A stretch of 64,000 nt of DNA. Origin: Pseudonocardia sp. SCN 73-27. Its GTDB lineage: Bacteria; Actinomycetota; Actinomycetes; Mycobacteriales; Pseudonocardiaceae. The position numbers and the translations under genes were made by a program. Below are positions 26,931-35,076 of this stretch, in pieces. The notes beneath the pieces are model-generated. The model worked only from the letters and a program-made list of their open reading frames with translations, was not told the origin of the DNA and did no database searches. Position 1 is the first letter of the stretch. Every line of letters begins with the position of its first letter. The stretch lies in assembly GCA_001725415.1 (NCBI GenBank), contig MEGH01000099.1, positions 1 to 64,000 of the forward strand, read 5' to 3'.

Positions 26931-26990
26931 ACAGGACCTGGGTCGACGTCGGGGACGCCGTCCGGACACGACCTGGGTCCCTGTCGGGAA
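26931..26990 (+). repeat. Imperfect direct repeat upstream of the M23-like lipoprotein gene
   Basis: Two about 25-bp copies start at 26931 and 26966 (35 bp apart) and share ACA-n-GACCTGGGTC followed by nnTCGGG. They lie 70-130 bp before the start at 27062 and may be tandem regulator sites. Confidence 0.4.
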
Positions 26991-27061
26991 TTCGCGCGGC
27001 TGCCTATCGTCGGCCGGGCGGTCCGTCGGGCCGGTCCCACCACCTGGCCCCAGGAGCCGAC

Positions 27062-28324
27062 ATGCGCCGCGCCCGCCTCGCTGCCATCGCCGTCGTGACG
27101 GCCGCGGTGCTCGCAGGATGCGCCTCCGCACCATCGGCTCCGCCTCCGGCAGGCTCGCCCGGCCTTGTCACGCAGGACCCGGCGACGTTCCTCCCGCTGG
27201 TGATCACCCCGAACGATCAGCCGCCGTCGCCTGTCCGCGGCACCGACGGCCGTTTCCACGTCGCCTACGAACTGCAGGTGCTCAACGCCGGGCCGCGGCC
27301 GGCGACGCTCACCTCGGTCGAGTCGCTCGCCGACGGACCGGACGGGCGAGTCGTCGGCTCCCTCGACGGGCCTGCGGTGACGGCACGATCACTGATGGTC
27401 GGCGACTACCCGCTCCCACCCGTCCCGGTCACGGAGATCCCCGCAGGCCGCACCATCCTGCTGATCCTCGACGACGTCTTCGACTCCCGCGAGGCAGCGC
27501 CCGCCGCGATCGTGCACCGTGTCCGGGCCACCTTCGGGCCCCTGCCGCCCGGGCAGGCCGAGTTCGCGAACAACTTCCCAGCGTCGAGCGAACAGGTCAC
27601 CTCCCAACCGGTACGGGTCGACGGCCGCGCCCCGGTCGTGGTGGGGCCGCCGCTGGCCGGACCGGACTGGGTCGCCGTCAACGCGTGCTGCGAGCTCTCA
27701 CCCCACCGCGGCGCGATGGTGCCGTTGAACGGCCGCATCAACGGCGCCGAGCGCTACGCGGTCGACTGGTCGCGGTTCGACCTGGCCCGCCGCCCGATCG
27801 TCGACTTCGCCGCAGGCACGCAGGCCACCTTCACCGGCGACCCGACGCGCAACGAGGACTACTTCACCTTCGACCAGCCGGTTCTCGCCGTCGCCGACGC
27901 GACCGTCGTCGCCGTCGTCTCCGACCTCCCCGAGGCCGCACCGCACCAGTTCCTGAGCCTCCCGGTGAACGACCTGGGAGGGAACCGGATCGTCCTCGAC
28001 CTCGGCAACGGCGTGTTCGCCTTCTACGGCCATCTCAAGACGGGGTCGCCGGAGGTTCGCGTCGGCGACCCCGTCCGGCGGGGGCAGGAGATCGCGCGCA
28101 CCGGGAACTCCGGCAACACCAGCGAGTCGCACCTGCACTTCGGACTCATGGACACCCCGGCACCGCTCACCGCGACCAACGTACCGTTCGAGATCGACAC
28201 CCTGACCTACGTCGGAACCGTGACCCCCGAGACCGTGCTGGCGGACCCTCCTCCGGGCGTCCGCTCCGGGGAGCTCCCCCTGATCAACAGCGCCGTCGAC
28301 TTTCCCGAGGCCCCACCGAGGTAG
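27062..28324 (+). CDS. M23-like (LytM/peptidase-like) lipoprotein, zinc site incomplete
   Basis: A 420-residue exported lipoprotein. A signal peptide ends in 'AAVLAGC' (lipid Cys about 20). An Ig-like N-terminal part is followed by a C-terminal M23/LytM beta-barrel: 'AVDWSRFD', 'GNRIVLDLGNGVFAFYGHL', 'GQEIARTGNSGNTSESHLHFGLMD', split here. The late HLH pair is present, but the first zinc ligand of the HxxxD motif appears as Arg ('RYAVD'), so endopeptidase activity is doubtful; it may be a regulator or wall-binding protein like degenerate LytM factors. It is convergent with the CLC gene. Confidence 0.85.
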   Translation: MRRARLAAIAVVTAAVLAGCASAPSAPPPAGSPGLVTQDPATFLPLVITPNDQPPSPVRGTDGRFHVAYELQVLNAGPRPATLTSVESLADGPDGRVVGSLDGPAVTARSLMVGDYPLPPVPVTEIPAGRTILLILDDVFDSREAAPAAIVHRVRATFGPLPPGQAEFANNFPASSEQVTSQPVRVDGRAPVVVGPPLAGPDWVAVNACCELSPHRGAMVPLNGRINGAERYAVDWSRFDLARRPIVDFAAGTQATFTGDPTRNEDYFTFDQPVLAVADATVVAVVSDLPEAAPHQFLSLPVNDLGGNRIVLDLGNGVFAFYGHLKTGSPEVRVGDPVRRGQEIARTGNSGNTSESHLHFGLMDTPAPLTATNVPFEIDTLTYVGTVTPETVLADPPPGVRSGELPLINSAVDFPEAPPR

Positions 28325-28373
28325 CCCGGCGCGGAGGAATCCGGCGCGGCGTCGCGAGGCCGGCACCCCGAGG

Positions 28374-29756
28374 TCACTCCCCCTGCGTCGCGCCTGATGC
28401 CGGCGTCGGAGGGTCCGCCGGTCCCGTCGCGGCGTCCGCCTGCCTGCGGCGGGCCAGGAGGAACTTCACGCTCTCCATGGCGAGGAAGGCGGTGACGACG
28501 GCGATGAGGACGGGGGCGGTCTGCAGGGCTCCCACCTGGGTCAGGAACGCGGTCAGCAGCACCATGGTGAACGGTGCCGCCACCATCGCCCCCGGAAGCG
28601 CGGCGAGCATGCAGCTGAACGCCAGTCCGAGGGGCACACCGGGTATCACCTCGTGCACGAGCAACCCGGCCACCCCGCCCATGAACAGCGCCGGGAAGAT
28701 GGGGCCGCCCACGAAGCCGCTGCCCTGGCTGACCGCGAAGGTGAGCATCTTCGCGACGAGTACGGCGACGAGCAGCCCCAGCCCGAGCGCTCCTGCGCCG
28801 AGCATCGTCTTGAGCTGGTCCGAGCCGCTGAACATGGTCAGCGGCAGGACCACACCGACGACCCCGAAGATCACCCCGCCCAGCACGGACTTGACGACGT
28901 CCGGGACCTGCAACCGGTCGAACAGCGTCGCCGCCCCGCGGACGAAGACGGCCAACACCGTCACCAGCACGGCCGCGAACAGGCCGAGGGGGATCGCGGC
29001 GAGCAGGTGCCAGTCCTCGAACCCGTATTGGGGCACCGTGTACTCGCCGAGGAAGACCGCTCCGGCGATCGCGAAGTAGACGCCGAACGAGACGCTGGAC
29101 GCCACGATCTGCGTGGCGAGGGCCTTGGTGAACCGCTGCCCGCCGGGGCGCGCGATCTCCATGATCAGCATCACGACGATGACGGTGCTGGAGAACAACC
29201 CGCCGTAGGCGCCTGCGAAGCCGGCGAGGGTGTTCGCCTGGGCGTCGGCCTTCGCGAGCTTTCGCCGCCGGGCGAGCCAGGTGCCCGCCCCGCCACCCAT
29301 CGACCCCAGCGCCTTCTCCGGACCGAGGCTGGCGCCGCCGATCAGCGACACCAGGGAGACGGCCACGATCCCGGGCACCAGCTTCGTCTCGACGGACCCG
29401 GTCTGCAGATCGTCGAACAGGCCGGGGGTCGTCCAGGGCAGGCGGGTCAGCCGGCGCGCGATGCCGACCGCGACACCCGCGGCAGCGGCGACCGCCACCC
29501 ACCACCAGTGCCCGCCGAGCCATCCCGGGTCGGCAGCGTCGTACCACTTGCCCCCGAAGGTGATCGCTCCGACGAAGATCAGCGCGGCGAACGCCCCGAA
29601 CACCCCGAGGACCACCGCGTACCCGACCAGGGCCCAGAACTCCGGCCTCTGCAGTGCCGGTGACGTCGGCGGTGTCGGTGCCGCGCTCACGACGTCGGCC
29701 TCGGCGGGCTCGAGCCCGGGCGTCGGTCGCCCACACGCGGCCGGAGTCCTGGGCAT
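28374..29756 (-). CDS. CLC-family chloride channel/antiporter-like protein
   Basis: A membrane protein of about 460 residues with the CLC fold (PF00654) and 10 or more helices. 'GGASLGPEKALG' stands where CLCs have the GREGP pore loop, and 'SGFVGGPIFPALFMGG' matches the second GxFxP loop. The usual gating-Glu context is altered (SLGPEK), as in the YfeO-like branch, so selectivity and coupling are uncertain. I use the ATG at 29756; a GTG at 29858 would add 34 residues without membrane character. Confidence 0.85.
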   Translation of the reverse strand: MPRTPAACGRPTPGLEPAEADVVSAAPTPPTSPALQRPEFWALVGYAVVLGVFGAFAALIFVGAITFGGKWYDAADPGWLGGHWWWVAVAAAAGVAVGIARRLTRLPWTTPGLFDDLQTGSVETKLVPGIVAVSLVSLIGGASLGPEKALGSMGGGAGTWLARRRKLAKADAQANTLAGFAGAYGGLFSSTVIVVMLIMEIARPGGQRFTKALATQIVASSVSFGVYFAIAGAVFLGEYTVPQYGFEDWHLLAAIPLGLFAAVLVTVLAVFVRGAATLFDRLQVPDVVKSVLGGVIFGVVGVVLPLTMFSGSDQLKTMLGAGALGLGLLVAVLVAKMLTFAVSQGSGFVGGPIFPALFMGGVAGLLVHEVIPGVPLGLAFSCMLAALPGAMVAAPFTMVLLTAFLTQVGALQTAPVLIAVVTAFLAMESVKFLLARRRQADAATGPADPPTPASGATQGE

Positions 29757-29823
29757 CGCCCACTCATGCGTCACCGACTCTCTGACGACGAAGGTCCTGC
29801 CGGGCCCGGCCGCAGCCCGCCCG

Positions 29824-30024
29824 TCACCGACACCGTGTGACCGTTGTCCGTCCGACACATCGTCCGTCGTGGGTGACAGGCTGCGCGCAGGCGCGAGCGA
29901 TCAGCCATGAGGCGATGTGCTCGGCGACGGCGGCTGCCGTCACCTCGGGGTGATCGACGTGCGCGTTGTACCCGGCCCCGGCGAGCTCGTGGACGTCGAC
30001 GCCGAACCGCTCCTCGTCCGTCAT
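29824..30024 (-). pseudogene. Alpha/beta-hydrolase C-terminal relic
   Basis: A short minus-strand frame (66 codons) reads like the last part of an alpha/beta hydrolase: 'VHELAGAGYNAHVDHPEV', containing the catalytic-His region, followed by 'AAAVAEHIASWL'. The remaining about 200 residues, including the nucleophile elbow, are absent upstream. Confidence 0.5.
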
Positions 30025-30254
30025 CGCCGCGGGTCGTGGTGGGCACCGTGGAGCCGGTGCACGACGCCGGTCGCCCGGATTCTGCCTCGGACGCCCGCCG
30101 GTCGTGATCTCCTGGTGATCGGCGGTGCCATGGGCAGAATGTGCGGGGCGGGAGCGGAAGGCGCCTCCCGGACCCGGATTCCGGAGCTGCTGATGGCCGT
30201 CGTCCCGAACGTGTTCGATCCCCGGATCTTCGCCCGGCGCGTTCCGCACGAGGC

Positions 30255-30717
30255 CTTCCGCCGGGCGGTGTGCTGGCGCTGTGCGAGCATCCGGAGCAGC
30301 AGCTCCTTCTCCGTGAGCGGCCCGAGCCGCTCGGAAGCGCGATCGAGGAGATGCTGCGCTGGCATCCGCCCGTCCTGTCCTTCCGGCGGACGGCGACCCG
30401 GACGACCGAACTGGCCGGCCGGCACATCCGCCGCGGCGACAAGGTCGTCGTCTACCACGTGTCGGCGCACTACGACGAGCGGCAGTTCCCCGACCCGATG
30501 CGCTTCGACATCACCCGCGAGCGACCCCAACGACCACCTGGCGTTCGGGAACGGGCCGCACTCGTGCCTCGGCGCACACTTCGCCCGACTGCAGATGCGG
30601 GTGTTCTTCACCGAACTGCTGCACCGGCTCCCGCCGGTGTCCCTGGCCGGCGAGCCGAAGCGGCTGACCTCCAACTTCATCAACGGCCTCACCCACCTGC
30701 CGATCGGTTGGGGCTGA
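30255..30717 (+). pseudogene. Cytochrome P450 pseudogene, C-terminal third with frameshift
   Basis: The sequence encodes the end of a P450 in two frames. First frame: 'LALCEHPEQQLLLRERPE', ExxR helix 'AIEEMLRWHPP', 'RRTATRTTELAGR' and 'FPDPMRFDIT'. After a shift near 30520 the second frame continues with 'NDHLAFGNGPHSCLGAHFAR', the heme-Cys loop, to the stop. The N-terminal about 230 residues, including the oxygen-binding helix, are missing, so it cannot be functional. An excess of about 4 nt at the shift restores the frame if removed. Confidence 0.8.
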
Positions 30718-31029
30718 CCGAGTCACGTCGACCGGCAGGACGGCGCCCACTCTCGACGGGTGATGCCGCGCGGCGCACCCGTCCGCAGCCTCGGTCAGGG
30801 CGATGCGCAGGGGAGGCGGGGTGAGCAGAGTCGGCTTCGGCACCGACGAACGGACGGCCTCGGCTTCAGCGATTGCCTGGGAGAGCCGCATCGAGGAAGT
30901 CGGTCGCCCCTTCGCGGCAGCCGACGCTCCTTGCCCTCGCGCCGGCCCGTCAGCGCGACGACGACACGAGCAGCGGGCGCCGTCGCTGTGCTGGTCGAAC
31001 TGCGGACCGACGTCGTCCGTCGATATCTG
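30718..31029. other. About 310 bp with no supportable gene
   Basis: Lies between the P450 ruin and the end of the radical SAM gene. A minus-strand frame starting at 30891 ('MRLSQAIAEAEAVRSS') looks mildly protein-like but runs on into the antisense of the P450 ruin and has no ribosome site that I trust. Confidence 0.4.
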
Positions 31030-32571
31030 CTACTTCTTCTCGATGGCCAGATGACGGGGATGTGTGCCGGCCGGTGACAGGTCGGGTGTCCGGTCCGCGA
31101 GCGAGAGCAGCTCGGCGTAGCGGCCGAGCATCTGCTCGCTCACATGACGATAGAACTCCGGCAGGGCGGCGGTACGGCCCTCGTGGAACGCCAGGAACTC
31201 GGGGTCGGACCGCAGCAGGCTGAGAATGCGCCGGAAGCTTCTGATGTCGGCGCGGAAGCTCGCCGTGCGGGCCCGGTGGACGTACCCGATGATCCGGTTC
31301 GAGGTGGTAGTGAGGCGGCGGCGCAGCATCGCCGGGGACGCCGCGTGCGCGTAGAGCTCGACGAGCTTCTCGTAGTAGGTCACCGGGTCGTAGTGCTTGA
31401 TGGTCGTCACCAGGTAGGGCGCGTAGTAGAAGCTGAACGGCATGGCCTCGAGGATGCGTCCGCCGGCGGCGAGCTCGTCGTGCAGCGGGGTGCCACCGAA
31501 CGGCACGGGGATGTTGATCGTCGGAAAGGCGAACGGGGCCAGGTCCATGAAACGCTTGGTCAGTTCGACCGGTTCCTCGCCCTGGTCGGTGTCCAGCCCG
31601 AACATGAAGTTCGCCTGCAGGTAGGGCACGTTCTCGGCCAGCTGGGCGAAGTGCGCGGCGACCCGCTCGACCTTCCCCGCCCCGCCGCTACGGCCCACAC
31701 CGGCCTTGTTCGAGTAGTCGGTCCACGACTCGACGCCCGGCGCGACCATCGCGCAGTTCGTGTCCTTCAGCCGTCGCGGCCGATCGCCGCGCAACACGGT
31801 GAGCGAGCTCTCGATGATGTACGGCGGCCGCTCGCCGGGAGGCTGGGCCTCGAGGGTCTCGAAGACATCGTCGAACTTCACGGCGAAGTTGGGGTCGTGG
31901 AACACGATGAGCCGGCCCGGCAGGTGCCGCCCGAGGTAGCGCAGGTCGGCACTGAGCCGGTCGGCCGGTAGCGGTCGGTACGTGCTGCTCCAATCGATGC
32001 AGAAGTCACACCGGTATGGGCAGCCCATGCTCGCGAGCATGGGCACTGCCGAGAGCAGCAACGGCTTGCGGCCCCAGAAGAATGCCGACGAGCGGATCTC
32101 GGGCATCCGCTCCTCGACGGTCGGTACGTCGTCGAACGGTTGAGCGGCCGAGATGACGGCGCCAGGATCGAACTGTCCAGCCAGGATGTCGCTGACCAGC
32201 GCCGGATCGCACTCCCTGACGACCAGGTCGAAGAAACGCAGGCAGTCCACCGGGAACGCCTTGGCGTGCGGGCCGCCGATCACCGTGCGGACGCCGGCCC
32301 GGCGGTAGAGCTTGGCCAACGCGTAGGCGAGGTGGCTGACCTGGGTGTAGCAGGAGATGAACACCACATCCAGGTCGGCCGGAAGCAGACGGTGCGGCCG
32401 GCCGAGGCCGTAGTACGTGGCGTAGAACGTCTCGTGCCCCATCCGCCGGCACCACACCGAGATGGCCTGCGGAGTGATGCTCGCGTACTGCTTGGTGATC
32501 AACAGCTGATAGCCGAGATCCACCGGGCGCCGGGCCGGCGGACCCAGAAGATCGAGGATTCCAATTCTCAC
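31030..32571 (-). CDS. B12-binding-domain radical SAM protein
   Basis: A 513-residue protein with an N-terminal cobalamin-binding-like Rossmann domain (about 1-130: 'DVVFISCYTQVSHLAYALA', 'VRTVIGGPHAKAFP') and a radical SAM barrel with the 4Fe-4S motif CxxxCxxC at Cys 184, 188 and 191 ('MGCPYRCDFC'). The B12 His ligand motif (DxHxxG) is not evident, as in many class members. Homologues methylate unactivated carbons, cyclise, or modify hopanoids and bacteriochlorophyll. The GTG at 32571 follows GAGGGG; the ATG/GTG starts 27-33 nt earlier are less well placed. The C-terminus (about 400-513) is helical and unassigned. Partners are not evident, apart from the transporter upstream. Confidence 0.87.
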   Translation of the reverse strand: MRIGILDLLGPPARRPVDLGYQLLITKQYASITPQAISVWCRRMGHETFYATYYGLGRPHRLLPADLDVVFISCYTQVSHLAYALAKLYRRAGVRTVIGGPHAKAFPVDCLRFFDLVVRECDPALVSDILAGQFDPGAVISAAQPFDDVPTVEERMPEIRSSAFFWGRKPLLLSAVPMLASMGCPYRCDFCIDWSSTYRPLPADRLSADLRYLGRHLPGRLIVFHDPNFAVKFDDVFETLEAQPPGERPPYIIESSLTVLRGDRPRRLKDTNCAMVAPGVESWTDYSNKAGVGRSGGAGKVERVAAHFAQLAENVPYLQANFMFGLDTDQGEEPVELTKRFMDLAPFAFPTINIPVPFGGTPLHDELAAGGRILEAMPFSFYYAPYLVTTIKHYDPVTYYEKLVELYAHAASPAMLRRRLTTTSNRIIGYVHRARTASFRADIRSFRRILSLLRSDPEFLAFHEGRTAALPEFYRHVSEQMLGRYAELLSLADRTPDLSPAGTHPRHLAIEKK

Positions 32572-32828
32572 AACATGCCCCCCTCGCCGGTCGAGCATGA
32601 CCACAAGGCGACGCGCGCATCCTGGTCAGCGTTACAGCGTCTCACGTTCACCGCGGCCTGGGAGCTGCCTCCAACATTGACGTCCCTACTGCTCGGCCGC
32701 CGCCGGCGACGGGCCTTCGGCACACCCCCTGCATCACGGCAGCGCCATCACGGCCACGCCGTCTGTGTGTTTCGTTCCTGGCACCGCCGAGTGCAGGCTG
32801 GTTTCCGCAGGCGGTTGACGCACGCGTG

Positions 32829-32858
32829 CACGCCCGACGGATCGTCGGCTCGGGCGTG
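32829..32858 (-). terminator. Hairpin after the MHS transporter gene, with an alternative inner stem
   Basis: Perfect 9-bp arms (CACGCCCGA / TCGGGCGTG) with a 12-nt loop, 10 bp past the transporter stop. A competing 6-bp stem (CCGACG-GAT-CGTCGG) overlaps it, so two mutually exclusive folds exist. No U-tract. Between it and the radical SAM start (about 260 bp) I see no gene or precursor peptide that I can support. Confidence 0.5.
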
Positions 32859-32868
32859 CTGCAATACG

Positions 32869-34203
32869 TTACGCATTGGCTGCGGGCTCGGCCGGCGAGG
32901 CCGTTGATTCGGTGACGTCGTCCGGGCGGTGGGGGCTGCGGAGGGCCAGCGTGGCGATCAGACTGACGAGCGCGGCGACCGCCACGTACCCCGCCACCGC
33001 GGTGAGACCCCCGGTCGAGCTCGCCAGCAGCGTCGCGACGATGGGAGCACACGCGCCGCCCAGAACCCCGCTGATCCCGTACGCGACAGAGGCGCCGCTG
33101 TATCGCACCTCGGCCGGGAAGGCCTCGGTGAGGTAGGCGCCGTACGGCCCCGTCATCAGGGCGATGGTCAGCGCGGCGACGATCGACCCGACGAAGACGC
33201 CGACCGTCGAACCCGACTCCACCAGAGCGAAGTAGGGGAACGCCCACACGCCCATGGCCACGATCCCCGCGACGAGGACCGGCCTGCGGCCGTAGCGCCC
33301 GGCCAGCACCGCCGCGAGCGGGAGGGCCACGCTCCAGAGCAGCGCGGCGACCATCGTGACCGTCAGCATCGTCGAGGCACTGTGCAGCTTCGCCTGCGCG
33401 GCGTACCCGAGCACGAAGGCGAGGAGGAGGTTGCCCAGCACCGAGGCCGCGATGGTGACCCCGGAGGCCGGGACCCAGATCCGCGGGGCACGGAACACGT
33501 CCGCGATCGGGGCGCGTCGGACCGTGTTCCGCGCCCGCAGCCGCTCGAACTCGGGGCTCTCGTCGATCTTCAGGCGGATCACCAGGCCGACTACGACGAG
33601 CACAGCGCTGGCGAAGAACGGGATCCGCCAGCCCCAGGCCACGAAGCCCTCGTCCCCGGTGGACAGCCGCACGAGAAGGAACACCATGCTGGACAGGACC
33701 ACGCCCAGCGGCAGGCCGACCTGGGGCAGAGAGCTGAACAGCGTCCGCTGCGCGGGCGTCTTGGCGTGCTCGAGGGCCAGCAGCGTCGCACCGCCCCATT
33801 CGCCACCGACCGCGAGCCCCTGCGCGAGCCGCACCACCACGAGGAGGATCGGGGCGCCGACGCCGATGGTCTCGTAGGTCGGGAGCACACCGATCAGCGC
33901 CGTCCCGATCCCCATCACGAGCAGGGACAGCACCAGCATCTTCTTGCGGCCGACCCGGTCCCCGAAATGTCCGATCAGTGCGCCGCCGATGGGCCGGGCG
34001 ACGAAGCCGATGGCGAAGGTCGACAGCGCGGCCAGCGTGCTCGCCAGGCTGGACGTGCTCGGGAAGAACTGCGGGGCGAACACCAGCGTGGCCGCCAGCG
34101 CGTAGATGAAGAAGTCGTACCACTCGATGGTGGTGCCGATCAGGCCGGCGACCGCGACCCGCCAGGGACGGCCGGTCCTCGTCGCGGAGGTGGTGTCAGA
34201 CAT
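32869..34203 (-). CDS. MHS-family (metabolite:H+ symporter) MFS transporter
   Basis: A 444-residue 12-helix major facilitator of the metabolite:proton symporter group. Signatures are 'GTTIEWYDFFIYALAATLVF' at helix 1, 'RPIGGALIGHFGDRVGRKKML' for the loop 2-3 motif and 'RLAQGLAVGGEWGGATLLALEH', split here. Family members carry shikimate, alpha-ketoglutarate, proline/betaine or aromatic acids. It precedes the radical SAM gene on the same strand but a hairpin separates them. On the other side lie reductase and P450 genes transcribed toward it, so it may be the uptake system for the P450 substrate. Confidence 0.92.
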   Translation of the reverse strand: MSDTTSATRTGRPWRVAVAGLIGTTIEWYDFFIYALAATLVFAPQFFPSTSSLASTLAALSTFAIGFVARPIGGALIGHFGDRVGRKKMLVLSLLVMGIGTALIGVLPTYETIGVGAPILLVVVRLAQGLAVGGEWGGATLLALEHAKTPAQRTLFSSLPQVGLPLGVVLSSMVFLLVRLSTGDEGFVAWGWRIPFFASAVLVVVGLVIRLKIDESPEFERLRARNTVRRAPIADVFRAPRIWVPASGVTIAASVLGNLLLAFVLGYAAQAKLHSASTMLTVTMVAALLWSVALPLAAVLAGRYGRRPVLVAGIVAMGVWAFPYFALVESGSTVGVFVGSIVAALTIALMTGPYGAYLTEAFPAEVRYSGASVAYGISGVLGGACAPIVATLLASSTGGLTAVAGYVAVAALVSLIATLALRSPHRPDDVTESTASPAEPAANA

Positions 34204-34224
34204 CGTTGTCCTCTCGGGGTGGTG

Positions 34225-35076
34225 TCAGAGGTCGAGCACGAGCCGGGAGCCGAGGCATCGCGAGACGCACGGCAGGAACCGGTCCCCCGCGGCCTGTTCC
34301 TCGTCCGTCAGCACGGAGTCGCGGTGATCGGGGACGCCGGCCACCACCGTGGTCTCGCAGGTTCCGCAGGTGCCCTCCTCACACGAGGTGAGGAGGTCGA
34401 CGCCGGCCGCCGGCAGGACGTCGGCGATCGACCGGTCGGCGGGCACGAAGTACTCCGAGCCCGTCGAGGCGATCGTCACCGTGAACGCACGGTCCACGGC
34501 GGCCGGAGCCACGTCCTTGGGCGCGAAGCGCTCCGTTCGCAGCGGGAGCCCGCGGGCGGCGCACGCCGCCTCGGCGGCGGCGAGCATCGATTCGGGACCG
34601 CAGCAGTAGACGACGGTGCCGGGTGCGAGCGGGTCGAGCGCCGCCGCGAGGTCGAGCGGCCCGGACTCGTCCTGCGGGACGACGGTGAGTCGCCCGCCCG
34701 CGACGTCGGCCAGCTCGTCGAGGTAGGCCATCGTGGACCGGCTGCGGCCGCCGTAGTGCATCGCCCACTCGGCCCCGGCCGCCGCCGCCCTGCGGACCAT
34801 GGTCAGCAGGGAGGTGACGCCGATGCCACCCGCGAGGAACAGGTAGCGCGCCGCCGGCTCCAGCGGGAAGTGGTTGCGTGGCCCGCGCACGGTGAGCTTG
34901 TCGCCTTCGTCGATGTCGTCGTGCAGGCGCGCCGACCCCCCGCGGCCCGCCTGCCGGCGCAGCAACGCGATCCGGTAGCGCAGCTCCTCACCCGCCACCG
35001 CGCGCAGCGCGAACTCCACGACGTCGTCGGCGAGCCGGGTGCGCGCCTCGACGACGACCCGGATCTCGCCCGTCAT
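34225..35076 (-). CDS. Phthalate-dioxygenase-reductase-type oxidoreductase lacking part of the flavin domain
   Basis: A 283-residue protein of the PDR/VanB reductase family, expected to pass electrons from NAD(P)H through FMN to a plant-type 2Fe-2S cluster and on to the adjacent P450. The NAD part ('YLFLAGGIGVTSLLTM', 'VYCCGPESML') and the C-terminal ferredoxin ('SCEEGTCGTCETTV' and 'CVSRC') are intact. After 'EFALRAVAGEEL' the sequence jumps to 'RYRIALLR', skipping about 40 residues that normally hold the flavin-binding 'RxYSL' motif; the frame is kept. Family length is about 320. The ATG overlaps the P450 stop. It is possibly inactive, or misassembled. Confidence 0.82.
   Translation of the reverse strand: MTGEIRVVVEARTRLADDVVEFALRAVAGEELRYRIALLRRQAGRGGSARLHDDIDEGDKLTVRGPRNHFPLEPAARYLFLAGGIGVTSLLTMVRRAAAAGAEWAMHYGGRSRSTMAYLDELADVAGGRLTVVPQDESGPLDLAAALDPLAPGTVVYCCGPESMLAAAEAACAARGLPLRTERFAPKDVAPAAVDRAFTVTIASTGSEYFVPADRSIADVLPAAGVDLLTSCEEGTCGTCETTVVAGVPDHRDSVLTDEEQAAGDRFLPCVSRCLGSRLVLDL

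Noticed and set aside
28325-28373. Terminator between the M23-like and CLC genes
   Set aside because: Only a weak 5-bp CCGGC/GCCGG pairing and a direct repeat; not convincing.
30511-30891. Possible small gene next to the radical SAM gene, considered as a RiPP precursor
   Set aside because: The frame extends antisense into the P450 ruin, lacks a credible ribosome site and has no leader/core pattern.
32572-32868. Precursor peptide in the radical SAM upstream region
   Set aside because: Short minus-strand frames found there (for example a 9-codon and a 29-codon frame) have no Shine-Dalgarno or repeated core residues.
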